A DNA stretch of 64,000 nucleotides from Rutidosis leptorrhynchoides (Eukaryota > Streptophyta > Magnoliopsida > Asterales > Asteraceae). Within the stretch, counting starts at the first letter, position 1, and each line of letters begins with the position of its first letter. The notes beneath the pieces are model-generated. The model was not told where the DNA came from. It searched no databases and saw only the letters and a list, made by a program, of their open reading frames with translations. This document shows, in pieces, positions 21,040 through 32,781 of this stretch. The stretch covers positions 102,433,501 through 102,497,500 of the forward strand of contig NC_092334.1 in the NCBI RefSeq assembly GCF_046630445.1. Direction: 5' to 3'. A program made the translations under genes and the position numbers.

Positions 21040-23871
21040 ATGAATGAAAAAAACAATTTTTCTAGAGGGATTTCAGTTGTTGATGACAATGTTAACCTCA
21101 CTATCAAGATATCAAACTCACATAAACCTAAAAATGAAATCTTGGATTACAACATTGTTCCTGATACATCAGTTTCATCCTCACCTATATATACACCAAG
21201 TGTTGTATCTATATCACCATCATCTTCAGCCTTTTATTCAGCCCTGCAATCACCTTACATATCTCCAACAAGGGCCAAAGAAGATGACTCAAACCACACA
21301 TACACCAGCACAACAACCAACACCACCACCACACCTAATACATTCACTCAACCTTCAACTCCTGTATCTCATTGTGGGTCCCACTCAGATGACATTCCAA
21401 GCACATCCTACACACCACCATCAGAAAGTTACAATTTTTCTGATGCTACAAAGCTTAATGCACCTCGAATATCGTTTTCGTTTTCGGTTCCTCGGATATC
21501 TTTATCAAAAGGGTCTGTTTCACCTGTTTTAACTACCAAACTGAGAAGTTGTGATGTTTACATAGGTTATCATGGTCAAAATCCAAACTTGATTAGATTC
21601 TGCAAATGGGTCAAATCAGAACTTGAACTTCAAGGCATTGCTTGTTTTGTTGCAGACAGAGAAAAATACTCAGATTCTCAGAGTCATGAGATTGCTGATA
21701 GGGTGATTTGTTCAGTCACTTTTGGGATTGTAGTTGTAACAAAATACAGTCTTTTGAATTATCTTACTAGTGAGGAAATTAGGTTTTTTGGTCAAAAAAA
21801 GAATCTGATCCCAATGTTTTTTGATACCAATTTGAACGAAGTTATCGATATTCTTGGTTGCAATTCGGAGGGTAAAGATTGCAAAGAGGCTCTTGAATGG
21901 TTGATGAAGTTTCATGAGTTTAATAAGCTGGAAACAAATGAGGGTAACTGGAGATGTTGTGTGGCTAAAGCAGCTGGGATTTTAAGGGGCAAATTAGGAA
22001 GGAAAAGTGTTGCTGATAAAGAAATCGAAAATCTTGACGAAATCCCATTTCCTAAAAACAGATTTTTCATTGGTAGAGAAAAAGAGCTTGCAGAGATTGA
22101 AACCACCTTTTTCGGATGTAAAGATTTTCAAGAAACTGATAGCACAAGTGAAGGACTTGCAGATGAAGAAAGTGAAGTTTTGGTTGCGAAAAACACGTTA
22201 ACGAGGCGTAAATACAAGAAAACAAAGAGTGGTAAAATCAAGAGCTATGGAAGTAATGTGGTGTGCATCAATGGTGGATCTGGAATGGGCAAAACAGAGT
22301 TAGCATTGGAATTTGCTCATAGATATTCGAGTAGATACAAGATGGTTATTTGGGTAGGCGGCGAAGGTCAACATTTAAGGCAAAATATACTAAATTTATC
22401 GAATAGTCTTGGGTTAGATCTAAGTGCAGATGCTGAAAAAGAAAGAGAGAAGATAAGGAGCTTTGATGAACAAGAAACAGAAGCTTTTAAGAGAGTAAAA
22501 CGAGAGTTGTTTCGTGAGATGCCGTATTTATTAATCATCGATAATCTTGAAACAGAAAAAGAATGGTGGGAAGGGAAAGGTTTACATGATTTGATACCAA
22601 GAAATACCGGGTCGACCCATGTGATCATAACAACTAGGCTACCAAAAGTAATGAACTTTGAAACAATGCAACTTCAACCGTTGCCATTATCTGATGCAAT
22701 GTTGTTAATAACAGGAAGAAGAAAGAAACAATATACTGCTCAAGAAGTTGAATTTTTGGGGAAATTTAATGAGAGGTTAGGGAGATCAAGTTTCGGATTA
22801 TGGGTAATTGGTTCTTTGTTATGTGAACTTAATATATCGCCTTCTACGCTATTTCAAGCCATCAACCAGATACTTATAGACCAAACTTCATCTCATTTTG
22901 ACGACCCGTTTTGGGGAAACAATCATTTTCTTCTCAAAGTTTTGATCTTTTGCTTTACTGTTTTGAATGAAACTAAAAATCACCTTGCTTTGAAGATGCT
23001 TCTAGTCGGGGTTTGGTTTGCCCCGTCCCCCATTTCAGCAAATTTACTAGCTGCTGCAGCTAGCCACATGAACCCATCAACAAACAGGTTCAAGAAATGG
23101 GCCAAAAGTGTAAAGTTGTCATCTTTTTGCTGTTCTGGTTTCTTGAAGAGCCAATCTTGGAAATCTGAAGAAGACTCGGCTATCGTTTTGGTCAAACTCG
23201 GACTTGCTAAAAAAAGCAACAAACTTCCTGGTTGTTACATCATGTTTCACCCTATAACTCATATATTTGCAGAGCGAAAAGGAGGTTTACTAGCTGCTAA
23301 AGCAACAATCCAAAGCATAAAAAAAATTCAAAACCCAATCTTGAATTCAAATCATCTTTGGGCTTCTGTTTTCCTTGTATTCGGGTTCAAATCCAACCCG
23401 CCACTTGTTCAACTTAAACCACTTGAAATGGTTCAATTTATTAAAAAGGTCGCGTTACCTTTAGCTATTCGAGCGTTCACAACATTTTCAAGATGCAACT
23501 CGGGTTTAGAACTTTTAAAAGTTTGCACAAACGTTCTTGAAGAAGTTGAGAAATCATTTGTGTCTCAAGTTGAGGATTCGGGTTGTGGTTCTTTATTTTG
23601 GAATAAGAAAAAGAAGACTAATTTGAACCCGAATTTCAACCAGCGAATCGATGAGTATTTGTGGCAAGATGTGACATTGTTAAAGGCGACATTGTTAGAG
23701 ACACGAGCTAAGTTGCTATTACGAGGTGCGCATTTTGATTATGGTGAAGAGTTGTGTAGAACATGTATTAGTATAAGGACAGTGATGCTTGGGCATAATC
23801 ATGCTCAAACTTTGGCTGCTCAAGAAACATTGTCTAAGTTAGTTAGATTAAGGAGTAAAGGAATAATATAG
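21040..23871 (+). CDS. TIR/NB-ARC/TPR protein of the TNP (XTNX) type
   Basis: Encodes 943 residues in one uninterrupted exon from the ATG at 21040. The first 160 residues are low-complexity Ser/Thr/Pro. A divergent TIR domain follows (about 168-300, starting LRSCDVYIGYHG). A basic linker leads to a P-loop ATPase: Walker A GGSGMGKTEL at 412-421, Walker B YLLIIDNLE with D501, and the sensor-like VIITTR at 528-533. Near the C-terminus (about 890-940) the motif EELCRTCISIRTVMLGHNH looks like a tetratricopeptide unit. This order and length match the conserved TIR-NB-ARC-TPR family, relatives of Arabidopsis At4g23440 and At5g56220, which is separate from classical TNL resistance receptors and lacks leucine-rich repeats. 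These proteins are proposed to act in immune or cell-death signalling, but their role is poorly defined. In the TIR active-site region it reads TSEEIRFF (243-250), unlike the usual S-x-W-C-L-x-E-L, so NAD-cleaving activity is uncertain. The gene looks intact and is convergent with the HAP8-like gene. Confidence 0.92.
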   Translation: MNEKNNFSRGISVVDDNVNLTIKISNSHKPKNEILDYNIVPDTSVSSSPIYTPSVVSISPSSSAFYSALQSPYISPTRAKEDDSNHTYTSTTTNTTTTPNTFTQPSTPVSHCGSHSDDIPSTSYTPPSESYNFSDATKLNAPRISFSFSVPRISLSKGSVSPVLTTKLRSCDVYIGYHGQNPNLIRFCKWVKSELELQGIACFVADREKYSDSQSHEIADRVICSVTFGIVVVTKYSLLNYLTSEEIRFFGQKKNLIPMFFDTNLNEVIDILGCNSEGKDCKEALEWLMKFHEFNKLETNEGNWRCCVAKAAGILRGKLGRKSVADKEIENLDEIPFPKNRFFIGREKELAEIETTFFGCKDFQETDSTSEGLADEESEVLVAKNTLTRRKYKKTKSGKIKSYGSNVVCINGGSGMGKTELALEFAHRYSSRYKMVIWVGGEGQHLRQNILNLSNSLGLDLSADAEKEREKIRSFDEQETEAFKRVKRELFREMPYLLIIDNLETEKEWWEGKGLHDLIPRNTGSTHVIITTRLPKVMNFETMQLQPLPLSDAMLLITGRRKKQYTAQEVEFLGKFNERLGRSSFGLWVIGSLLCELNISPSTLFQAINQILIDQTSSHFDDPFWGNNHFLLKVLIFCFTVLNETKNHLALKMLLVGVWFAPSPISANLLAAAASHMNPSTNRFKKWAKSVKLSSFCCSGFLKSQSWKSEEDSAIVLVKLGLAKKSNKLPGCYIMFHPITHIFAERKGGLLAAKATIQSIKKIQNPILNSNHLWASVFLVFGFKSNPPLVQLKPLEMVQFIKKVALPLAIRAFTTFSRCNSGLELLKVCTNVLEEVEKSFVSQVEDSGCGSLFWNKKKKTNLNPNFNQRIDEYLWQDVTLLKATLLETRAKLLLRGAHFDYGEELCRTCISIRTVMLGHNHAQTLAAQETLSKLVRLRSKGII

Positions 23872-25019
23872 ATCAAGTTTTGTTGATGTTAGGATGTGTT
23901 CGACGTTGCGTTCTGAAACTTCGAAAGTGATAATGTGATATATAATAATCGAAATAAGATAATTGGTTGTAACAAAACTGGTTGCAGAATCTGTTATTGT
24001 ATTATAGTTACCTTCATCTTTCTACTATATTATTCTAGCTGCAAATATACGGCGAAGAAACATTATTTGCAGCAAGGTTCTCTCAAGCAAGTTGATGTAC
24101 AGAGGTGGGAAAATGGGTTGGATCGGGCTGGGTAACGGGTCAATACTCAAAACAATCATGAACATCTGGAGCTACACAAACAATTCATTTACTATAATAT
24201 GATTGATGCTTGCTGTCAATATCTTTACAAACTTTATCTTAATCAAACATAGATGATGGCAATCAACTAATATCTTTACAAACCTAACTGAGCTGTTTTA
24301 AAGGTCTAAACTTTCTTTCAATGATTCATAAACACTAATGATCATATAGATAATCATGTTAATCATCTAAATTATTTTTATTTTCTTTTGTCTATATTTA
24401 ATTGGCAATGACAATTCCCAAAATAGTGTTGGGATGCTGTAGAATATTTTGTAAATGAAAATTCATCAAAAGTGTTCATCCCAACAGATTCCCAACAACC
24501 AAATATAAGGGCCACATGCCCACATGGCACATTATTAGTTATTATAATGCACCAAATAATGTTGACCCAATCATATACTCCACAACTCAATCTATCATAT
24601 TATTGGATTTTTATAACGATAGTCTTAAAAGTTATCATTAGAGATGATACATATGCTTCAAAAAGTTGCAAGACAATTCTAAACTATCATTAACATAACA
24701 ATAGAGTTTAATTAAAATATTGACCTATCATATACTCCGCAATTCAATCTATCATATTTTTAATGACAGTCCTAAAAGTTGTCATTACAGATTATATTTA
24801 TGCTTAAAAAAGTTGTAAGACAATTCTAAACTATCATTAACATAACAACAGAATTTAGTTAGACATGCTGAATCAAAATGTTGACCCATTTTCACAATTC
24901 TTCACTGACTTTAGGCAATTTGCATATAACTTGGAGTAAGAATGATGCAAGCATGATCACCAAGATATGTACATTTAGAAAGGTCTTAACTTTCAAAAGA
25001 TTTTCATATTAGATACTCA
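23872..25019. other. Intergenic spacer between two convergent genes
   Basis: Holds the 3' ends of the TNP transcript (AATAATCGAAATAAG near 23942 may serve polyadenylation) and a diverged tandem duplication (24560-24880). I see no gene here. Confidence 0.6.
24560..24880. repeat. Diverged tandem duplication, about 160-bp unit
   Basis: Both units begin TTGACC, then read ATCATATACTCC, CAATCTATCATAT and later GACAATTCTAAACTATCATT. A third start, TTGACCC, follows at about 24881. Many substitutions separate the units, so the duplication is old. Confidence 0.75.
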
Positions 25020-25027
25020 TTTAAAAG

Positions 25028-25475
25028 CAGTGTTGTAAAAGTCGGCCGACTTGGCCGCCGATGCGTCGTTTTTTTGGGTTCCCCGTCCCGTTTTTCTAAA
25101 AACGACTCAAAAGACGGTCAAAGCTAAAAGTTCGGTCAAAGTCTGTCAATGACGGTCAAAGTTGGTCAACAACGGTCAAAATCAGTCAAATTTTCGTCAA
25201 AATGTGATATGTTTTAAAATTAGGGTTTGTTTTCATTTTTTGAGCCATACTCGGTAACATTAATTGAGTTTGAAGTTTGATTGTATTTAAATTCAAGTTC
25301 TTATTTAAGAATTTTATGGTATATAATCAACTATTTTATACATATATAAATATATATTTAAGAAATTATTAATAAAGTCAACGTTGGTCAACGACCGATG
25401 CGTCCCCGACTCGGCCGACGCGTCCTTTATAGGTCTAGACCGATGCGTCCCCGACTCGCGACTTTTACAACCTTG
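25028..25475. mobile_element. hAT-type MITE with perfect 8-bp duplication
   Basis: The ends read CAGTGTTGTAAAAGTCG and, from the other side, CAAGGTTGTAAAAGTCG. They are flanked by TTTAAAAG at 25020-25027 and 25476-25483. The body is rich in GGTCAAAG and GATGCGTCCCCGACTCG repeats and has no coding capacity. The end type and duplication length place it in hAT, together with 5950-6349. It sits in the spacer between the two host genes. Confidence 0.88.
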
Positions 25476-25776
25476 TTTAAAAGCATGAAATATCAGATTT
25501 CAATCCAATATTTCACAAAACAACCGGTAAATTCGTACATGTGTATGGCTTGATCAGATGAGCATATGATTTTTGTATCGCCGGATTTGATTCATGCCAA
25601 AAAAAAAACAGAAACTCGGTCTCGAAAGGAACTTTACATATGATAACTAACAGTAGCCTTGCATGAAAGACACAAAAACTAATCAAAGTTTTACTTTAGC
25701 CAACTCATACTAACTTCTAAACTACTTAAAAACAAGAAAAAAAGGTAACAAAATGAACCTTGTAAAGATTCAAAAC

Positions 25777-28700
25777 TCATCTGTAAACTTGAAGCTTCAT
25801 GAGTTCTTGATATGCAGTAGAATAAGGTAATGAAGATCCTGTTTCAGTACTGACCCACCTCTCAAGATTACCATTATTCACTACTTCTCTAAAAACCGGC
25901 GAAGCATCACGATGTCCATGTGGATGATTACCGAAACCATGCCAGTTGTGCATTGGATTAAAAAAGGAAGAAGATGCAAGGTTTCTTCTCATTTGCCCCT
26001 TCGACATATGATCATCACCTTCGTTTTCAGATGAATCATCAATGACGATTAATTCCTTAGTGGGACCATTTCTTGCACTCGGGAACATTGTATGCAATTC
26101 ATTAACGGGCCTCGATTGAGAGAGATATGTTGAGTTATCTGGTGGGCGAAGATTGAAATTTTGAGCCACGGAGCCATTTTGACTTTGACTTTGGCTAAAG
26201 TCAATGTAATGCTGACTAGAATGACCATAGAAGAAAGAGTTATCATTTACGTTTTTGATGCGAGGATTCAATGGACTTGGGCTAGGAGGAGGTCTAAATT
26301 GTTCATCATCTGTGTTGACCACGGTCAAGTTTTTTCCCATTAGCCTGAGGACAGGTGTAGTTGGACTAACAGATTCACAATATCTGTAATCTGGAAACTT
26401 AGCTGGTGCATCAGCAGACGATTTCACAGTTTGAGGCGGTAATAATGTCAGAGGAAACAAATCAGACCTGAAATTCATACTGTTACCTCTCCTGTTTAAT
26501 TCAAGATCTTGTTCGCTTGATTCTTGACGGTTGAAAGCAGATAGATACGGGCCCTTTTCTGCATCAACAGGCCTCAAATCATCGATATTCATAGATTTTT
26601 TCTTAGCAAGTGAGAAATTTTCAGAACTTTTTGCAAAGATAGCATTTGAGATGGTTGAAATTGGAGAATCTGTAATGAAGTCATGGTTCATCACATCATG
26701 ATGATTCTGGTCTTCACTCGAATGAACCCGACTCATGGTGGTCAATGACGAATTGCCTTGAAGTTCTTCAGAAACCATATCTGCACCAGGGCTAGGTGGC
26801 AAGAAGGAACCTGGTGGGCCAGGTATAGGTATCGGGTCGACCTCTACAAAGTAATCTCCATCCTTTTGTAAAGGATCCATTAGATCTTCAGTATTATGCT
26901 CGATCATAACGTTATCATCAAGATACTGATCTGAAAATTCATCATCCATATGGTTCTTTATTCCCGTAAAACTTCCCTGAAACGGGACTCCATTAACGGA
27001 ATTCTTCTTCTCAACATCTAGAACACAAACCATCTCGGAAGACAATTTTTCGTCTGTATATTCTTCCAGTCTTGATTTTTTCTCTAAGGTATTTTGAGAC
27101 GGTGCAGTAACATTATCTTCGATCGATAAGCATTGGTGACGAGATGTTTCAAGAACCGAAACTTTACGTTTCAAATTAAGCTTTGATAGATTCTTTTCTA
27201 AAGATGGGAACTTGATCTCTTTTGACCCAATAACTGAAGGGTCAACACCTTCTTTTGGTTTGGTCAAAGCAGGGATCATCTTCTTTGCAGAACTGGTTCG
27301 TAAAGAACACGCCCATGGTGGCCTTGTAATTGCAAAATCGTCCGTTTCTGCACTTACTCGAGCTTTCATTGGTTGATCACTTTCGTCTTTGTTACAACTA
27401 TCTTCAACACCAACATTTTCTTCTTGGCCACTCGTGGCCTGTTTATCAAAAATCTAATTGTAAATTTGAAGAGTTACATTTAACTTAGGGGGTGCGCTTG
27501 ATAAAAAAGAATGACTAATCTAATTGTAAATCTGAATGAAAAATTAAAGTATTAACCTTTGAAATGAATAAATAAAAGAATATGATTGTTTGAGAAGTCT
27601 TCTGGATATATATCATAGAGCATATTAAAGTAAATGAAGGTGTTAAATGGTTAAAGAGAGTATTGCAACTCTGATGGTTTAACACATATAGTTGAATGGT
27701 TCAGCATCATGTGTCATTCAGATTTCGTTAACAAACACACTAAATATTGAACGGTTAATCAGTGTTGAACCATCCAGTTAAGAACCAATCAAACGCACCC
27801 TTAATTGAAGAACTAAATTATATGTAAAAATATTAAAAATATGAAGTGTCTAACCTTTTTACTGTTTGTACTTGGCTTCAAGTTTTTCACAAAAGCTTTC
27901 TTTTTCTTTTTCTTGTTCTCCGCTATAATCTTACTCGCTTTTCCTCTTTTATGTAACTTTCGAGCTTCACGATCATCTAACTTTTTGAATGTTGGCATTG
28001 ACAAGATCCGGACTTTTTTGCCATTTTTGTCAATATAAACTGCACCATCCCGATCAGCAACTTCGGGAACAAAAGTCGGCTGTTTTGGCTCTTCTTTTGT
28101 TTCTTTTTCTGCTTGAAACTCAAGTTCTTGATCGGGAAAACTTGAATTAGTAGCCCAGCTTGTACCGTTTCTTCTATCAAGCTCTTCGATAGTACAATGT
28201 GGAGCAGTTTTATAAATATCCACCAATAACCTCGTTGTCCTAGGCTTGATCCTATGTTTAACGGTTATCTTTTGATTTGCAGTTGGTTTCATACTCGATT
28301 CTTCTGATAAACAGCGGTCAATATGAGCATTTAACGTCGTATTTGAAGAGGATGAGAAAGTTTTGCAAACCGGGCAAACTTTAGAAGCCATGGTCTCCGA
28401 GACGATGAAATTGTTTGGGTTGACTTCTTGAACCGGGTCAACGCCCGAATTCAATTTCATAACGAATTTGCATTTCTTAACCATCTTCTGAGAAGCAGGA
28501 GTTGACTTACTTGACTTTGCATAAGCTAAGTCTTCTTCGATATGGCTTTGACCATTTGTTGACTTACCATCAAAACAACTTAAATTAACTTCATTACGTA
28601 AACGGTTTGCATCAACACAATTAGTCCTCAGTGAATCGAGAGACTCGAAAGGAGGCAAGATATTCTTCACACCATGAAGCAAGCAAAGTTGCAAACTTTT

Positions 28701-29483
28701 ATGAGAAAACGGCCAATTACAAGCGATATTCTTGAATCTTGAACCGTAAACATAATCCCTAGAGCATAATAAATCCAAATTTCTAAGGGTTTTAACTTTT
28801 CAATACAAACATCATGTCATGTTATCAGCCACAAGTTCATAATACTAGACAAGAGTATCACTGACAAAGTTCAAAAGAACCTCTATATCATATGCAGACT
28901 ACAAATAAAAAAATACGTGAATACAAGATCAAATTCAAATAACCTATAAAAAGTTAAGTTTACCATATAATGGCATAAAATAACATCTATAAAGTTGAAA
29001 TATTAAGAAATTGACCCTCTAGCTTGAGATAATTGGGCAAAATTGTCAAATAAAAGATCCCATGTTGATAAAATTAAATATTAAGGCCATCACTAAGACA
29101 AAAATCTGATCTTTTCATGAAATCTGAACCAAGTACTTACACTTACTGGTCAAAGAAAGACTGAATCACTCAAACCACAAATTAACAGTAGATCTGATAC
29201 AGCAAAATGATGTCTTGAAATAAGTTACTGTCATCAAAGTAAGTAATTAAATACTTACAACAACTTGTTCTCAAATTTACCTTATAGAGAAATTTGGAAG
29301 TTGGTTGTTGGTGTCATCAAGATTAGCAGCATGAACAGTATGATTCAGCAGATCTATGTCAGAAACAGAAGCCAACGCTTCATGAGTAACTTGTTGTTCT
29401 TGGTCTTGTTGTTGATGATGATGATGATTTTGATAGTTAGATGATGGAGGATCTGTTGGTGAATGTTCAACAACGGATATCAT
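25777..29483 (-). CDS. HAP8: HAPLESS 8-like nuclear protein, three exons
   Basis: Exons on the minus strand are 29281-29483, 27855-28758 and 25777-27438. All splice sites are GT-AG, phases agree and the total of 2769 bases gives 922 residues. Exon 1 is Gln/His-rich and ends LPNFSIR, joined by a split Arg codon to DYVYGSRFKNI and NWPFS (about 69-86), the conserved start I associate with Arabidopsis HAPLESS 8 (At5g56250). A C2HC finger with C196, C199, H213 and C217 in the form CPVCKTF...HIDRCL is of the UBZ4 (Rad18-like ubiquitin-binding) type. Lys350-Lys355 form a likely nuclear signal. The 553-residue last exon is low complexity, with a proline-rich motif (PIPIPGPPGSFLPPSP) and an acidic SUMO-interaction-like stretch (ELIVIDDSSENEGDD). 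HAP8 mutants were named for defective male transmission, but the molecular role is not known. The name rests on memory of the family; the exon structure is firm. Confidence 0.8.
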
Positions 29484-30526
29484 CTGCTACAGTTTATCTT
29501 CTGTCTTCTTGTGATATATCCCTATTAATTACCCAGTTAATGACATGTTTAGTAAAACATGATCATCACATAACTCCAATTTAAATTAACCACTTTTGTC
29601 ATCATCATCATTATTAAGTACAGCCTGCAAAATAAGTGAAGATCATGAAAAAGAGTAGAGATCAGATTGTGTATTTGGTATACTAGTAGCTAGTAAATAG
29701 TAGATTCTAGACCTCTCTAGATAAGACCATATTTTATGTGATCATGAAGCATAAAAAAACTTGTTTTTCTTTTCTTCTTTCTACCTATATATCCTAATGA
29801 ACAAGAAAAGAACCAAAGTAGCTGAGAAAGATCAGTGTCTAAAGGTAAAGATTGTAACTTTAAGATGAAAAAAGACCTTCAAAAACTGTTATTTTATGTG
29901 AGTGGTATAGTTTGTATGCAGGTGAAGTAATCACCATAGTAAAAACTAAATCTTGATAGCCAAACCCATTAGCAATTACATCATCCCAAAACAAAACAAA
30001 CAAATATCAAATTCTTGAATCAAGAATTGGTGGCTAAAGGTTTGATTTTTTTTTTTTTTCAAGGATATATATATCCCTCACATGTATGTCTTGGTGATTA
30101 TGCACAAAAATAAAAAAGTTAAATTCCCAATAAAAGATTTTAATTGGATAAGATGGATGAAGAAAAAATTACTCCATCTAGAGGAAATAAAGCTAAGTTA
30201 CTTGATATTTGAATCATGGTAATGAACAGTAGAACACAACAATATTGATCATTAAAAGCATAAATAGAGTACTTGAAAACATTCTTGATAAAACCCAAAA
30301 ATCAGGGTGAAGAGATGGATCATAAAATCATAAACTCATAAACATAAAGATAAAGATTAAGCTCAAATTTCACAATATCAGTAAAAGAAAACCATAAAGA
30401 TTGTATCTTTTTCTACAAAGATAAGATTTTTAGCAGAAGGAAAACAAACACAATGAGAGAGTAATAAACACAACTAAAATGAGAGAGTAATAAACACAAT
30501 TAAAATGAAATCATAACTCAATTACC
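29484..30526 (-). other. 5' leader of the HAP8-like gene with probable 901-bp intron
   Basis: On the minus strand CAAGAG/GTAATT at 30526/30525 and TTTTGCAG/GCTG at 29625/29624 give a GT-AG pair enclosing 29625-30525. This would leave a short first leader exon and about 140 bases of leader before the ATG at 29483. The model is an inference from splice signals only. Confidence 0.45.
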
Positions 30527-30800
30527 TCTTGATGAAGCTTCTTTTTTGGTAAAAATGAAGGCAAAAGGAATGGAATTTTCTAATTTAATAAAGATAACTA
30601 AACTACTATGTAAGTAACAAGAAGATATTTTATTTATATAGTTTTAAATAATAGAAAAAAAAAGGATATATCAGGTGAGGTGAATATATCAACCAAAAAG
30701 TAAATTTGTACCTCCGATTTATTCATATTTCAAACATGAATGTGTTTGTGTGTTTCATGTGTGTGTGTGAGAGAGAAGAAGAATGTGTGTGTTAAGTTTG
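30527..30800 (-). promoter_or_regulatory. Probable core promoter of the HAP8-like gene
   Basis: TATATAAATA on the minus strand (30631-30640) lies about 105 bases upstream of the proposed leader donor site, which suits a start of transcription near 30605. A GT/GA-repeat microsatellite lies just upstream (30738-30790), a common feature of plant promoters. Confidence 0.45.
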
Positions 30801-31198
30801 AGAGAAAGATGTGTATAGGGACTCCACAAAGCTGTCTAATCTTATACCTGCCCTACAACCATTATTATTTCTTTTACATTTTTATATTATTCTAATTTAT
30901 CTTTTTTTATTTGTGATTTTGACATGGTTAGTTGGAAATGTCATATTTATCCTTTAACATGTACCACTTTTACATGTGAAAGTCTCCACTCATGGCTACC
31001 TGACAGAACCTCTACCAATTAATGTTGACCTTAAAAAACGTACTCATGTCTTCTTTCATTTGGTATTTTTGGAATTATGAAAAAAATGGTTGGTAAATAC
31101 GAGAATACTAGTGCAAAGACCCGTGGAATTGCAGGATTTTAAAAGCATATATTTTTTTTTTTAATATTACGTTATATAATCAACATATAGATAAACTA
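30801..31198. other. Spacer, nothing recognised
   Basis: AT-rich spacer with no ORF or repeat that I can identify, ending at the proposed TAA duplication of the Harbinger-like fragment. Confidence 0.5.
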
Positions 31199-32309
31199 AG
31201 AGCAGGGAGTCGTTCGTTGTTAAATCTCAGTATCAAATTTAACACTGGATTTAATACTGAGGTCAAAACAGGGGAAATAGTTCAGTGTTAAATGTCAGTG
31301 TTAAATCATTATTTAATTATTAAATTTTAATTTTAATTATTTATTTTAATGAATATATATTTTATTTAATATATAATAAATATTATAAAACCATAAAATA
31401 AAAACTAAAATCCATTACATTAATTTAAAAACAATACAATAAAAAACTAAATTGAACTTATTGAAATAAAAAAACAAACAACTCGATTATCCATCGTCTA
31501 CTCCGATTCATTGACTTCGTCGTCATTCGCACCCGATCCCGATTGTAAATCCCTACGAGCATCGCGTCGAATTTGCTCATTAAGGTCATAAATTAGTTCC
31601 ATGTCGGCTTCGGTGGGAGCAATGTTTAAAATCCTTAAACGCATTTCAAGTTGCTTATCTTGATAATACTTCTTTTTAAGGTCGGCCGTTTTTTCAAAAT
31701 TTTCCTTAACCGATACACATAGAGACTCACGAGAAGAATGGGATGAAGGGTTGGAATCGGACGACTTTTTCCTCGATTTTCTTGGCTTTCCTTTTGGACA
31801 TTTCAATTGATCGGGACCATACATCCCCGCATTCGGATTTTCTTCAACACTTGCACTTGCAACTTCTTCGTTCAAATTAATTACGGGCTCACCAACATCT
31901 TCAATAACTACAGTCTCACGTCGTTTGTTTCTCGTACCGATAACAACGGGATCGGGATTTAGCCACTTTGACTTGTCCTTCAAAAGATTCCACGCTTGAT
32001 AACTACAAAAATTCTTTCCCATGTTTTCGTCGATATATTGTTGATCACACCGCACACGAAAATCAAGGTCGTTATCCCCGCTTAGCCAATCTTTCTTCAA
32101 ACGACTAACAATCCCATTATACTTTTGACATTCGCCATTCATTTTCATCCACTTAGACGACAACGCATCCTTAGATCGAGGCCATGGCGGATTTCGTCAG
32201 TTGTAGTCGTCCGTAACCAAAAACCAAAATGACGCACCTACAAAATTATATAACGAATTATAATATAAATATAATATATATAATACATTTAGATATTTAT
32301 AATTATAAA

Positions 32310-32377
<68 letters not shown>

Positions 32378-32781
32378 TACATATGTTAACAATATGTATA
32401 TGTGTATATTTATATATAAAGTATAAATATAATATATATAATATATATTTATATATACATATTTAACTCACAAAAATATAAAATAAATATATACCGGTTT
32501 GGTCGTTTCCTTTGAATGAATCTTCGGAAGTATGAACCCAAGCTTTCGCCAAACGTAACTCATCTACCTCGGACCACGGGTTCATCACGACTCCGGTACG
32601 TCTTGCCCTCGTTTTTTTGGTCGGTTCTTCCTCAACCATCTTTTCCTTTCCTTTACCGCGAACACGTTGAGACGTTGGTGTTGGTGTTGGGACCACCTCG
32701 TCTTGACCCGATTGCGCGTTCGATTCGCTAAGTTGTTGACTAGACTTCCAAGCCATAAATTGTTCCATGTCTTTGGGACTC
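31199..32781 (-). pseudogene. Harbinger-type accessory (Myb/NAM-associated) gene fragment
   Basis: Two exons of a protein like ORF1 of plant PIF/Harbinger elements (often misnamed glutathione S-transferase T3-like). The first (32495-32781) is basic and then reads WSEVDELRLAKAWV, a Myb/SANT-like start. The second (31498-32231) carries RNPPWPRSKDALSSKW, the NAM-associated region and a Lys-rich C-terminus. The GT-AG intron 32232-32494 contains the (TA)n tract. An in-frame TGA near 32190 (after TDDYN) breaks it, and the N-terminus is cut at 32781 by the Tekay LTR. A TAA followed by GAGCAGGG at 31199 may be the transposon end. No transposase is seen nearby. Confidence 0.65.
32314..32370. repeat. 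(TA)n microsatellite
   Basis: About 28 TA dinucleotides in an intron of the Harbinger-like fragment. Confidence 0.9.

Noticed and set aside
21044-21532. 162-codon frame overlapping the TNP gene start
   Set aside because: A shifted-frame shadow over the low-complexity N-terminus of the TNP protein.
31498-32163. An intact stand-alone host gene
   Set aside because: It is the second exon of a Harbinger-type accessory gene with an in-frame stop upstream and a truncated first exon.
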